From: Acidobacteriota bacterium
GTDB lineage: Bacteria > Acidobacteriota > Terriglobia > Terriglobales > Acidobacteriaceae
Direction: 5' to 3'
Assembly (NCBI GenBank): GCA_021778845.1
Contig: JAJYBU010000012.1
Location: forward strand, 38,867 to 102,866
DNA: 64,000 bases
The position numbers and the translations under genes are program-made. Below the pieces are notes generated by a model. The model was not told where the DNA came from and did not search any database. It saw only the letters and a program-made list of their open reading frames with translations. Positions 34,401 to 42,519 of the stretch are shown here, in pieces. How positions within the stretch are numbered: the first letter of the stretch is position 1; each line of letters opens with the position of its first letter.

Positions 34401-35405
34401 ATGATTCCTCCGGAGCAGCAGTTGACCGAGATTGCGCGGCGCAGACTGGCGGCGTTGAAAGAGTTTTCGGACCTCGGAGCTGGCTTCAAGATTGCAGCAC
34501 TCGACCTCGAACTACGCGGCGCTGGCAACATGCTGGGCGGCGAGCAGTCGGGGCACATCGAAGCGATCGGCTTCGAGATGTATACAACGATGCTCGAAGA
34601 AGCGGTGAGCAGATTGAAGGGCGAGGGCCGCGAGGAACGGCCGCAGGTGACGGTGAATCTCGGCATCTCGCTGCGCATCGACGACGTCTACATTCCCGAG
34701 GAAGGCCAGCGGCTGCGCATGTACAAGCGTATCGCCGGTGCCGAGTCGATGGCCGCGCTCACCGAGGTACGTGCGGAGTTGGAAGACCGCTACGGCAAGC
34801 CGCCGGAGAGCGTGCTGCATCTGCTCATCGCCGGAGAGATTCGGCTCACCTGCGAGCTGCTCGGCATTGCGCAGATCGAGCGCAAGCGAACCGTCGTCGA
34901 AGAGCCGAAGAAGGCAACGCCTGCTCCGCCGCCGGCGAGGCCGAATGTGCAACGCCCCGGCTTTGGCAGTTGGTCCACCGCGCAGCCGCTGCGCGCGCCG
35001 CTCGCAGGACGCCATGGCCAGGCGCCACAGACGGCGAACCTGCAATTTTCGAGCCGCGCGGCCACGAGTCGCCCCGTAACCAATGCGACGGTCGCGTTGC
35101 GAGAGACAGCCGCCGTGCGCCCGGCGAATGCTCCGGCAGCGCAGGCTGGCAGACTGAAGCCGATGCGCGAGATGCTCTACATCACCTTCAGCGAGAAGCT
35201 GCACGCAGCGCCACCACAGGACGGCAGGGGATTGAACGTGGGCGCGTTGATGAAGCTGGTCTCGCGCAACGCGAAAAACGGCGCGCAACTCACACCGCAG
35301 GGCACACTGCGCTGGCCACTCTCAAGCGCTCAGGCCGACGTTGTCCTCGCCGAGACCCGCGAACTGCTGGAGATGCTTCGGCCGCAAGACGCTGCGACTG
35401 GATAG
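31467..35405 (+). CDS. mfd: Transcription-repair coupling factor Mfd
   Basis: 1312 residues. Mfd displaces stalled RNA polymerase and recruits UvrA. The UvrB-like N-terminal module (HDVLPFENLSPHGEIQEQR, MSMRGGILDVYG) is followed by a CarD-like RNAP-interacting domain (VGDFVVHVEHGIARYDGL). The helicase has Walker A GDVGYGKTEVAMRA (about 690), VVDEEQRFGVRHKE (about 792) and MSATPIPRTLHMS. Typical Mfd is about 1150 residues. Here a Pro/Ala/Arg-rich linker of about 110 residues interrupts the C-terminal TRCF domain after IERKRTVVEEP. Confidence 0.96.
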   Translation: MILPFVRDLMADLEHSAAFERARRHLAGGTGRRRVSGLTATARALYLPYFVRAAQAAHGQHASVLVLVSDNKAAEALHATVLAACEITGALDVEEVLRLPAHDVLPFENLSPHGEIQEQRAAALWKLASGAAKLVIAPVEAACMKLFSRDYYAALALRLRTSEEHLPEMLVEHLLSVGYTRVDVVEMPGQLSMRGGILDVYGPEMERPVRIDFFGDEIESMRRFDPETQRSSSAVDEILLLPLTETPATEALLGSINARLTRSGMAGAALEGGEEPAELVNHVAHAAAQTGEATVFPGWEFYAAVAGAKSSLLELMGAQTRVMIEEPAMVENQGERWWNKVEQRHERSGIGSLVSPGDLYLSPWELQDRVQAYCGFELDQLGAVDVLDGDRSDASEIEFATRPTMRFHGSIPALIDQLKLLMENEARVLVAAPNQGEVERLAGLMQEYGVAYRIGSRTEHGGSASVYTEASYHAGDLRTPVIVRAAIANGVQVQGVEHRSARQVVIIGANDINDDADVMARPARRKSKTAAFVSDFRDLAVGDFVVHVEHGIARYDGLRTIEQPDGSQLELMILTFAEEAKLYIPLTRLDLIQKYRSTETGPAPQLNRLGNPAWAKTKARVKKAMEDMAEELLKLYAQRKAAVGTAFSPDSNMQREFEDAFDFNETDDQLAAIADIKADMESTQPMDRLLCGDVGYGKTEVAMRAAFKAVQDGKQVAVLTPTTVLCFQHFESFKRRFSKFPVVIEMLSRFRTAKEKKDVLERAAQGKVDILIGTHALLSQGLKFQDLGLLVVDEEQRFGVRHKERLKQMRAQIDVLSMSATPIPRTLHMSLVGLRDMSVIETPPKDRMAIQTIVAKFDEKLIRTAVEVELERGGQVYFVHNRVETIYELASKIRELVPQARVVVGHGQLPEAELERTMLAFMDGEYDVLCATSIIENGLDIPRANTIIINRADRHGLSELYQLRGRVGRSNRRAYAYLMIPPEQQLTEIARRRLAALKEFSDLGAGFKIAALDLELRGAGNMLGGEQSGHIEAIGFEMYTTMLEEAVSRLKGEGREERPQVTVNLGISLRIDDVYIPEEGQRLRMYKRIAGAESMAALTEVRAELEDRYGKPPESVLHLLIAGEIRLTCELLGIAQIERKRTVVEEPKKATPAPPPARPNVQRPGFGSWSTAQPLRAPLAGRHGQAPQTANLQFSSRAATSRPVTNATVALRETAAVRPANAPAAQAGRLKPMREMLYITFSEKLHAAPPQDGRGLNVGALMKLVSRNAKNGAQLTPQGTLRWPLSSAQADVVLAETRELLEMLRPQDAATG

Positions 35406-35457
35406 TGGAGGGCTCCCGTGTCGGCACGGCCCTCATCTGCGCTACACTTTGCGCACC

Positions 35458-37233
35458 ATGATATTTCATCGTCTCCTCGCCGTTTCACTCTTGAGCAGCC
35501 TCATGATCATCCCATCCGTTCACGCGCAGAAGCTTTCCGCCGATGGTGGCAACCAGACCTTTGACTATCTCAGCAACGAATATTTTCAGGATATCTATTT
35601 CAGATTTGCTCCGACGGCTGGCACCAGTGCGGGTCTTCATCAATACGACACGCAGCTTGAGGATTACTCGGCAGAGAGCGTGCAGCGTGAGGTCGCTGCG
35701 CTCAAGGCGTTTGAGAAGAAGCTTGAGGCAATCGATCCCTCCGCGCTCGACGCGGAGCCAGCAGCCGACTACCAGATCCTGTTGAATAACATCCGCGGCC
35801 AACTGCTGCAACTCGAGGTGGTGCGCGGCTGGGAGAAGAATCCGGACACCTACTCGAGCGGTGTCACCAACTCCATCTTTGTCATCATGGAGCGGCCCTA
35901 TGCGCCGGTGGATGTGCGGCTCCGCGCCGCTATCGAGCGTGAGCGCCAGATTCCGCAGGTCCTTGAAGAAGCACGCAAGAACCTGAAGAGCCCGCCGCGC
36001 ATCTACACCGAGATCGCGCTCGAGCAGATCGATGGGCTGGTGAGTTTCTTTCAGCACGACGTGCCCAGCGCCTTCGCCAGCGCCAACGATCCCGAGGCAA
36101 TGGCGTCCTTCGCGAAGACGAACGCGGCGGTGATCGATGCGCTGAAGAGCTACGGCGCATGGATGAAGACAGACCTTCTACCGCGCTCCAACGGTGACTT
36201 CCGCTGGGGCTCCGACACGTTCTCGAAGGCGCTCGCGTACAACGAGATGGTCGACATTCCGCTCGACCGCCTGCTCCAGATCGGCTACGCGGACCTGCAC
36301 AAGAATCAGGCTGAATTTGCGAGGGTAGCCAAGGAGATCGATCCAACGAAGACGCCGCAGCAGGAGCTTGCAGAACTCGCGACGATGCATCCGGCACCGG
36401 ACAAACTGCTGCAGGCTTTCCACGACCGCTTCGACTCGGAGATCGGCTTCATCCGCTCGCATCACATCATCACGATTCCGAGCGACGTGCAGCCAACGCT
36501 CGAAGAGACACCCCCCTTCATGCGTGCCACCACGCAGGCGTCGATGGACCCTCCCGGGCCGTTCGAGACGAGTTCCAACAAGGCGTACTTCAACGTGACA
36601 CTGCCGGAGCCGGACTGGTCCGCACAGCGCACATCGGAGTACATGGCGGCCTTCAACATCGGCACCGTCGTTTCAACCAGCGTGCATGAGGCTTATCCGG
36701 GCCACTACGTGCAGTTTCTGTGGCAGCCGCAGTTTCCCTCGACGATCCGCAAGGTGATCGGGGCGAACACGAATATCGAGGGCTGGGCACACTACTGCGA
36801 ACAGATGATGCTCGACCAGGGCTATGGGCAGCCGGGAGCGGGCGCAACGAGCGAGCGCGAGGCCAAACTGATTCGCCTTGGCCAATTGCAGGATGCGCTG
36901 CTGCGCGACGCGCGGTTTGTCGCAGGCATCCGCATGCACACTGGTGTTGGCGGAGAGTTGACCATCCCTGAGGCTGAAGATTTTTTCGTCAAGGAAGGCT
37001 ACCAGGCCAGGCCCATCGCCGAGGTTGAGACAAAGCGCGGCACCGCCGATGCACTCTATCTCTACTACACGCTCGGCAAGCTGGAGATCCTGAAGCTGCG
37101 CGCGGATGTGCAGGCGAAGGAGGGCGCGAAGTTCAACCTGCAACAGTTCCATGACGACTTCATGCGCCAGGGCTTCGCACCGGTTAAGGTGATCCGCAAG
37201 GCGATGCTTCACGATGACAGCCCCGTACTGTGA
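35458..37233 (+). CDS. Secreted DUF885 peptidase-like protein
   Basis: About 591 residues. The signal peptide MIFHRLLAVSLLSSLMIIPSVHA ends in AxA-like sequence. The DUF885 core has an apparent zinc motif HEAYPGHYVQF (about residue 410) and EGWAHYCEQMM with the expected downstream Glu. The family is related to metallo-carboxypeptidases, and biochemical roles are mostly unknown. ATG 35458 is chosen for the signal peptide; the open frame further upstream overlaps the end of mfd. The gene converges on the aldo/keto reductase across a strong hairpin. Confidence 0.87.
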   Translation: MIFHRLLAVSLLSSLMIIPSVHAQKLSADGGNQTFDYLSNEYFQDIYFRFAPTAGTSAGLHQYDTQLEDYSAESVQREVAALKAFEKKLEAIDPSALDAEPAADYQILLNNIRGQLLQLEVVRGWEKNPDTYSSGVTNSIFVIMERPYAPVDVRLRAAIERERQIPQVLEEARKNLKSPPRIYTEIALEQIDGLVSFFQHDVPSAFASANDPEAMASFAKTNAAVIDALKSYGAWMKTDLLPRSNGDFRWGSDTFSKALAYNEMVDIPLDRLLQIGYADLHKNQAEFARVAKEIDPTKTPQQELAELATMHPAPDKLLQAFHDRFDSEIGFIRSHHIITIPSDVQPTLEETPPFMRATTQASMDPPGPFETSSNKAYFNVTLPEPDWSAQRTSEYMAAFNIGTVVSTSVHEAYPGHYVQFLWQPQFPSTIRKVIGANTNIEGWAHYCEQMMLDQGYGQPGAGATSEREAKLIRLGQLQDALLRDARFVAGIRMHTGVGGELTIPEAEDFFVKEGYQARPIAEVETKRGTADALYLYYTLGKLEILKLRADVQAKEGAKFNLQQFHDDFMRQGFAPVKVIRKAMLHDDSPVL

Positions 37234-37251
37234 GCAACACAGGGTACGGCT

Positions 37252-37288
37252 ACGGCAACGGCTACGCAGTTCCCGTAGCCGTTGCCGT
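37252..37288. terminator. 15-bp perfect hairpin at a convergent junction
   Basis: ACGGCAACGGCTACG (37252-37266) pairs perfectly with 37274-37288 around a 7-nt loop. It overlaps the last codons and stop of the aldo/keto reductase gene and lies 18 bp after the DUF885 stop. Probable bidirectional terminator. Confidence 0.75.
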
Positions 37289-38260
37289 TTGTGTTGCAGC
37301 GATGGTTTCGCGCAGCCAATGTAAATCTTCCACGCTGAAGCGGCTGTGCTCGATGGCAGCGACATTTGCGCGCAGATGATCCAGTTGCAGCATCGACGGA
37401 ACGACGATCTGCACGCCCGTGTCCCGCGTGATCAGATTCAACACCACGTCAGCGAGCACCTCATCATCCGCCTTTTGCAGCTTGTCGCGAAGGGACGCGG
37501 GCGTTGCGTGGTTTTGTGCGAGCGACGTGAGCAGAGCCTTGCCCCGGACAATCCCCGCGGCACCGCCAAAGGGATGGTTGGCAATCGCAACCACATCGCC
37601 TCCGCGCGTGTTCAGCATCTGCTCAGGCCCCACCTCGAAGAGGTTGCAGGGAAACTGAACGCTGCGCAGATTGACCGCCAGCGCCGCTTTGATCACCTGC
37701 GGCGTAGAGGCGATCCCGAACCTGCGGATCTTACCCGCCACAACAAGTTCCTCCAGCGCTGCGAACAGATCATCCTGATCGAGCACGCTCACTGGCGGTT
37801 CGTGCAGGAAGAGCATATCCACGTAGTCCGACTGCAACGCGCGCAGGCTGTTCTCCAGACTCTCGTGCAGTGCGGCCACGCTGAAGTGCCCGCTGGAAAA
37901 CTGCGCGGCAAGCTGCCTTTGCATCGCCTTGCGCGCGCCCGGAGCGAGCATCAGCAGCTTGCGGGCGATGGGCTTCAGCGACCGCCTCAGGACGCTGGCA
38001 CGCGCCGGCAAAATTCCGAATTTTGTGGAGATCACCACCGACTCTCTGCGTCCGCGCAGAAACTCGCCGAGCAGAGCCTCAGACTCGCCGTAGCCATAGG
38101 ATCGTGCGGTGTCGAAGAAATTAATTCCTGCGTCGTATGCCGCGCTCAGCGCTGCGAGCGAGTCCCTACGCCCCGCGCGCCCCAGCATGGCCGAGCAGCC
38201 GAAGCCGAGCACCGACGCGCGCTTCCCCGAGTTGTCCAGCGCAATCGTTTGCATACTCAC
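37262..38260 (-). CDS. Aldo/keto reductase family protein
   Basis: 332 residues of TIM-barrel oxidoreductase. Catalytic residues by family pattern: Asp/Tyr in FFDTARSYGYGESE, Lys in VISTKFG, and His in YVDMLFLHEPP. The NADP-binding end is less typical than in classical AKRs. Substrate is unknown. The C terminus (ATQTATATGTA) is encoded by the terminator hairpin. ATG 38260 or 38254 may start it; no strong ribosome binding site decides. Confidence 0.87.
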   Translation of the reverse strand: MSMQTIALDNSGKRASVLGFGCSAMLGRAGRRDSLAALSAAYDAGINFFDTARSYGYGESEALLGEFLRGRRESVVISTKFGILPARASVLRRSLKPIARKLLMLAPGARKAMQRQLAAQFSSGHFSVAALHESLENSLRALQSDYVDMLFLHEPPVSVLDQDDLFAALEELVVAGKIRRFGIASTPQVIKAALAVNLRSVQFPCNLFEVGPEQMLNTRGGDVVAIANHPFGGAAGIVRGKALLTSLAQNHATPASLRDKLQKADDEVLADVVLNLITRDTGVQIVVPSMLQLDHLRANVAAIEHSRFSVEDLHWLRETIAATQTATATGTA

Positions 38261-38463
38261 ACACCTCGCGGGCGCTGCGAATCACCTTGCGCGCAGCGCG
38301 GCAACCTGACAGAATCAGTTGGCCATCTCAAGCAGAGCGCACGGTGCGACGCCGGTTCATCTGCTTTGTACCACGAACGTGTACTATCCTCTCGGTGCGC
38401 CCAGTTTGTGGCCTCGACCGGGCGATGCTGAAGAGGTAAAACAGTAGAGAGACTTTTACGTTC

Positions 38464-39342
38464 ATGATTCAACACAAGATTCGCAAAGCTGTCATTCCTG
38501 CCGCCGGTTTCGGTACCCGATTTCTTCCTGCCACCAAGGCGACTCCAAAGGAGATGCTTCCGCTCGTCGATAAACCGCTGATCCAGTACGGCGTGGAAGA
38601 GGCAGTCGCTGCTGGATGCACGGACATCATCATCGTCACCGGTCGCGGCAAGACGACCATGGAAGATCACTTCGACCGTTCTCCGGAGCTCGAAGCCGCC
38701 CTGATCGCGCGAGGCAAAACCGAGTTGCTGAAGATTGCATACTCGGTCACCAGGCTGGCTCGCATCAGCTACGTGCGACAGCCGGAGGCGCTCGGCCTCG
38801 GCCACGCTGTCCTGATGGCGAGGGAGCTCGTCGGCAACGAGCCGTTTGCAGTCATCCTCCCCGACGACATTGTGAATGTGGAAGGTGGATGCCTCGCGCA
38901 GATGGTCGGAGCCTTCGACGAGACGCAATCGACGATCCTCGGCACCGAGGTCGTGGAAGGCGACGCCATTTCGCTCTACGGCTGCCTGGACTGCACGCCT
39001 CACCCCACGAACGATCGCCTGGTCGCCGTCAGCAATCTGGTGGAGAAGCCAAAGCCGCAGGAGGCGCCGAGCCAAAATGCGATTATCGGTCGGTACATTT
39101 TGACCCCGCGCATCTTCGAAATGATCGAGCAACTCACGCCCGGCTCCGGTGGCGAACTGCAACTGACCGACGCCATCAAGGCGCTCCTGCAGCACGAGAG
39201 GGTCTACGGTTTCCACTACGCCGGCCAGCGCTACGACGCCGGCGACAAGCTCGGATTCCTCAAGGCGACCGTTGATCTTGCGCTGCAGCATGATACCGTC
39301 GGCCTCGCCTTCCGCGCTTGGCTGAAGACCCAGACCTTCTGA
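38464..39342 (+). CDS. galU: UTP-glucose-1-phosphate uridylyltransferase GalU
   Basis: 292 residues, normal for bacterial GalU, which makes UDP-glucose for LPS, capsule and trehalose synthesis. IRKAVIPAAGFGTRFLPATKATPKEML is the nucleotide-binding signature, VDKPLIQYGVEEA follows, and RQPEALGLGHAVL and FAVILPDDIVN complete the active site. The promoter gap (38261-38463) contains a possible -10 box TACTAT at 38382-38387 but no matching -35. Confidence 0.95.
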   Translation: MIQHKIRKAVIPAAGFGTRFLPATKATPKEMLPLVDKPLIQYGVEEAVAAGCTDIIIVTGRGKTTMEDHFDRSPELEAALIARGKTELLKIAYSVTRLARISYVRQPEALGLGHAVLMARELVGNEPFAVILPDDIVNVEGGCLAQMVGAFDETQSTILGTEVVEGDAISLYGCLDCTPHPTNDRLVAVSNLVEKPKPQEAPSQNAIIGRYILTPRIFEMIEQLTPGSGGELQLTDAIKALLQHERVYGFHYAGQRYDAGDKLGFLKATVDLALQHDTVGLAFRAWLKTQTF

Positions 39343-39388
39343 ACTCCCATCGATTCCTCCACAGTTTTCATAGAATCATTTGCGGCGG

Positions 39389-41107
39389 ATGGAGATATGC
39401 TGGAGCGTGCCGAAGCACGCCGCAGATTCTGCATTCGCGGACGGTGCCGGTGAATTGCCGAGCCATGAGGACGTCTTGAAGAAGAATCTGCTGCCCATCG
39501 AAGCCATCGCCGCCAAGCTCAACCTTCCCGACAACTCCTATGAACGCCGCAGCCCGATCAGCGCCAAGCTGAGTCTTGATCTGCTGAAGAACTCGCCTCG
39601 CGGAACCCGGCGCGGCAAGCTGATTCTCGTCACCGCAACCACGCCGACGGCCGCCGGCGAAGGCAAGACGGTCACCTCCATCGGCCTGGTGCAGGGCCTG
39701 GAAAAGATTGGCCGCAGCGCCATCATCACCTCACGCGAGCCGTCGCTGGGGCCAGTCTTCGGCATGAAGGGCGGAGCCGCAGGCGGCGGCCGCGCGCGGA
39801 TTGAACCCTCCGAGAAGATCAACCTGCACTTCCACGGCGACTTTCACGCAATCACCTCCGCGCACAGCCTGCTCTCGGCGTTGATTGACTCGCACCTATT
39901 CCACGGCAACGAGCTCGACCTCGATCCCGATGCCGTAACCTGGCCACGCGCACTGGACATGAACGACCGAGCGCTGCGCAACATCATTGTGAGCGTGACG
40001 CCGCCTGAGAAGCGCCAGCGCGACGGCAGCAATCGAGCCAGCGCCTTCCTGATCACGGCCGCTTCGGAGATCATGGCGATCCTCTCGCTGGCCTCGGGCC
40101 GCGAAGATCTGCGCCGCCGTATTGCCCGCATCATCATCGGGCAGAACCGCAAGGGCGAGCCCGTAACAGCAGCCGATCTTCGCGCCACCGGGCCGATGCT
40201 CGCGCTGCTCAGCGAAGCCCTTCTGCCCAATCTGGTGCAGACCACCGAAGGCACGCCCGCGATGGTGCACTGCGGCCCCTTCGCCAACATCGCGCACGGA
40301 ACCAGTTCGGTTATCTCGCACGAGATGGGCCTGCGACTCGCCGACTATGTGATCAACGAGACTGGCTTCGCCTCCGACCTCGGCTTTGAAAAATATATGG
40401 ATCTGGTGATGCCGTCGTCAGGCATCAAGCCAGCGGCTGCGGTGCTCGTAACGACCGTGCAGAGCGTGCGCAACCAGGGCGAAGGAGACCTCGAGCGCGG
40501 CTTCGCCAACCTTGAAAAGCACATCGGCATCGTGCGCGGATTCCACCTGCCTGTCCTCGTCGCAATCAACCGCTTTCCCAGCGACACCGATGCCGATCTC
40601 CAGGTGCTGAAGCAGTTCTGCGAGGCGCACGGTGCATCGTTCGCGTTATCAGAGGCCTTTGACAAGGGCGGCGACGGCGCGGTCGAACTCGCACGCAAGG
40701 TGGTCGAGGTCATCGACGCGAACCCAAACGTAGAGCCGACGACGACCTACACGCCTGAGGATGCTGTCGTGGAAAAAATTACAAAGGTAGCGCGCACCAT
40801 CTACGGCGCGGACGGGATCGAGCTCAGCGAACTCGCGCAGCAGAGCCTCGCACGCTTCGAGCGCTGGGGCTTCGGCCACCTGCCCGTCTGCATCGCGAAG
40901 ACGCAGTACTCGCTCACCGACGATCCCAAACGCATGGGCGCGCCCACTGGCTGGACGCTGCGCGTCACCGACGTCGCACTCTCCGCCGGCGCAGGATTTC
41001 TCGTCGCCATCGCCGGTGCGATGATGCTGATGCCGGGCCTGCCCAAAGCCTCGCGAGCGCTCGCCATCGACGTCGATGAGAACGGCGAGATCATCGGCAT
41101 GTCGTAG
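39389..41107 (+). CDS. fhs: Formate-tetrahydrofolate ligase
   Basis: About 572 residues. It makes 10-formyl-THF from formate, THF and ATP. The P-loop is TPTAAGEGKTVTSIGL. SLGPVFGMKGGAAGGG and HFHGDFHAITSAHSLLSALIDSHL are typical. FANIAHGTSSV and KYMDLVMPSSGIKPAAAVLVTTVQSV follow. The core begins near HEDVLKKNLLPIEAIAAKL, leaving about 27 extra residues with an ATG at 39389. GTG 39407 or a later TTG could be the true start. Short gap to galU, so possibly co-transcribed. Confidence 0.95.
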   Translation: MEICWSVPKHAADSAFADGAGELPSHEDVLKKNLLPIEAIAAKLNLPDNSYERRSPISAKLSLDLLKNSPRGTRRGKLILVTATTPTAAGEGKTVTSIGLVQGLEKIGRSAIITSREPSLGPVFGMKGGAAGGGRARIEPSEKINLHFHGDFHAITSAHSLLSALIDSHLFHGNELDLDPDAVTWPRALDMNDRALRNIIVSVTPPEKRQRDGSNRASAFLITAASEIMAILSLASGREDLRRRIARIIIGQNRKGEPVTAADLRATGPMLALLSEALLPNLVQTTEGTPAMVHCGPFANIAHGTSSVISHEMGLRLADYVINETGFASDLGFEKYMDLVMPSSGIKPAAAVLVTTVQSVRNQGEGDLERGFANLEKHIGIVRGFHLPVLVAINRFPSDTDADLQVLKQFCEAHGASFALSEAFDKGGDGAVELARKVVEVIDANPNVEPTTTYTPEDAVVEKITKVARTIYGADGIELSELAQQSLARFERWGFGHLPVCIAKTQYSLTDDPKRMGAPTGWTLRVTDVALSAGAGFLVAIAGAMMLMPGLPKASRALAIDVDENGEIIGMS

Positions 41108-41125
41108 CGATCGCCGGTCTACGCA

Positions 41126-42478
41126 TCAAGGTCGAGTGCTGCTGAGTTTCGGCTTCGCTCGTCCAGGCAGCAATCCGCACATCGCCGCGGCCACCAGCGC
41201 GAGCGCGGCAATCGTATACAGCCCTCCGGAGAAGCTGTGCGTAAGGTCGCGGAGCCGCCCCGTCAGGTACGGGCCGACGAAGCCACCGGCACCGGAGATC
41301 ATCATGATGATGGCCACACCACCAGCCGCAGCGCGTCCGCCGAGCATGCTCGTGGGCAGCGTCCAGAACGGTCCCATGATGCTCCAGTAGCCAATCGCCG
41401 CCAGCGTAAAGCCGATCAGTGCGGCAACAAACGAGTGCGTTGCGCCAGCCCACCCAAAGCCGATCGCGCTCAGAATCATGCACCCTGCAATATGCCAGCG
41501 GCGCTCGCCCGTGCGGTCGCTGCTGTAGCCGATCGCAACGGTGAAGATCGCCGCAGCGATATACGGAACCGTCGCGTATGTTGCAATGCGGCTGGCGTCG
41601 GCCGGGGAGAGGCTTCCGTTCGCCGCGCGCGCTCCGTGCAGAAAGCTGGTCAGGATCAGCGGCATCCACAGGTTCACCGTGTACACGCCAATCTGATCCA
41701 GAAAGCAGATGATCGCGAGAATCCAGATCATCGGAGCCTTGAACGCGTCGATCAGCCGATGCTTGTCCGCAGCTCCGCCGGCCTGGCGGTCACGCGCCAA
41801 CTCTGCGTCGAGCCAGAGCTTCTCATCGTCGCTCAGCCAGCCCGCATCATCAGGCTTGTCCTTCAGCAGATAGAGGACACTGAAGCCCATCAGAAAACTC
41901 GGAATGCCTTCAGCCAGAAACAGCCACTGCCAGCCGTGCAGATGCATCAAGCCTTCGAGGTGCAGCAGCGATCCCGAGATCGGCGCTCCCACCACGCCCG
42001 CAATCGACGTCGCCGTCATGAACTTGGCGATCGCCCGCGCCCGCTCCTGCGAAGGGAACCAATACGTCAGATACAGGATCATGCCGGGGAAAAATCCAGC
42101 CTCGCACACGCCCAGCAGGAATCGCAGCAGGTAGAACGACAACGGCCCGCGCACAAACATCATCCCTGTGGCCAGGATGCCCCAACTGATCATGATGCGC
42201 GCGATCCATCTGCGCGGCCCCACCTTGACCAGCATCAGGTTGCTGGGCAGATCAAAGAGCGCCGAGCCCAGAAAGAAGATTCCCGCTCCGGTCCCATAGA
42301 CCGTGTTGCTGAGGCCGAGATCGTGCTTCATCTCGAGCGCGGCAAAGCCCACGTTCACGCGGTCCAGATAGGCCAGAATGTAAAGCAGAAAAAGATACGG
42401 AATCAGCCGCCAGGCGATCTTGCTGTAGAGCCGGGCTCCATCGACGGATTGGGAGCGTTGAGGGTCGTTGGAGCGCAC
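41126..42478 (-). CDS. MFS transporter of the anion:cation symporter type
   Basis: 450 residues with 12 predicted spans. It begins YSKIAWRLIPYLFLLYILAYLDRVNVGFA, a hallmark of the ACS family (glucarate, phthalate and similar organic-anion permeases). GVCEAGFFPGMILYLTYWFPSQERARA is the other signature. A hydrophilic loop after span 6 contains GWLSDDEKLWLDAELARD, also typical. Substrate is probably a sugar acid or aromatic acid, but no catabolic gene adjoins it. It follows the GGDEF gene by 41 bp. Confidence 0.9.
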   Translation of the reverse strand: MRSNDPQRSQSVDGARLYSKIAWRLIPYLFLLYILAYLDRVNVGFAALEMKHDLGLSNTVYGTGAGIFFLGSALFDLPSNLMLVKVGPRRWIARIMISWGILATGMMFVRGPLSFYLLRFLLGVCEAGFFPGMILYLTYWFPSQERARAIAKFMTATSIAGVVGAPISGSLLHLEGLMHLHGWQWLFLAEGIPSFLMGFSVLYLLKDKPDDAGWLSDDEKLWLDAELARDRQAGGAADKHRLIDAFKAPMIWILAIICFLDQIGVYTVNLWMPLILTSFLHGARAANGSLSPADASRIATYATVPYIAAAIFTVAIGYSSDRTGERRWHIAGCMILSAIGFGWAGATHSFVAALIGFTLAAIGYWSIMGPFWTLPTSMLGGRAAAGGVAIIMMISGAGGFVGPYLTGRLRDLTHSFSGGLYTIAALALVAAAMCGLLPGRAKPKLSSTRP

Positions 42479-42519
42479 ACTCTACTGTAACCGCTCGGGG
42501 GTATCCGTCCACTATCCGC

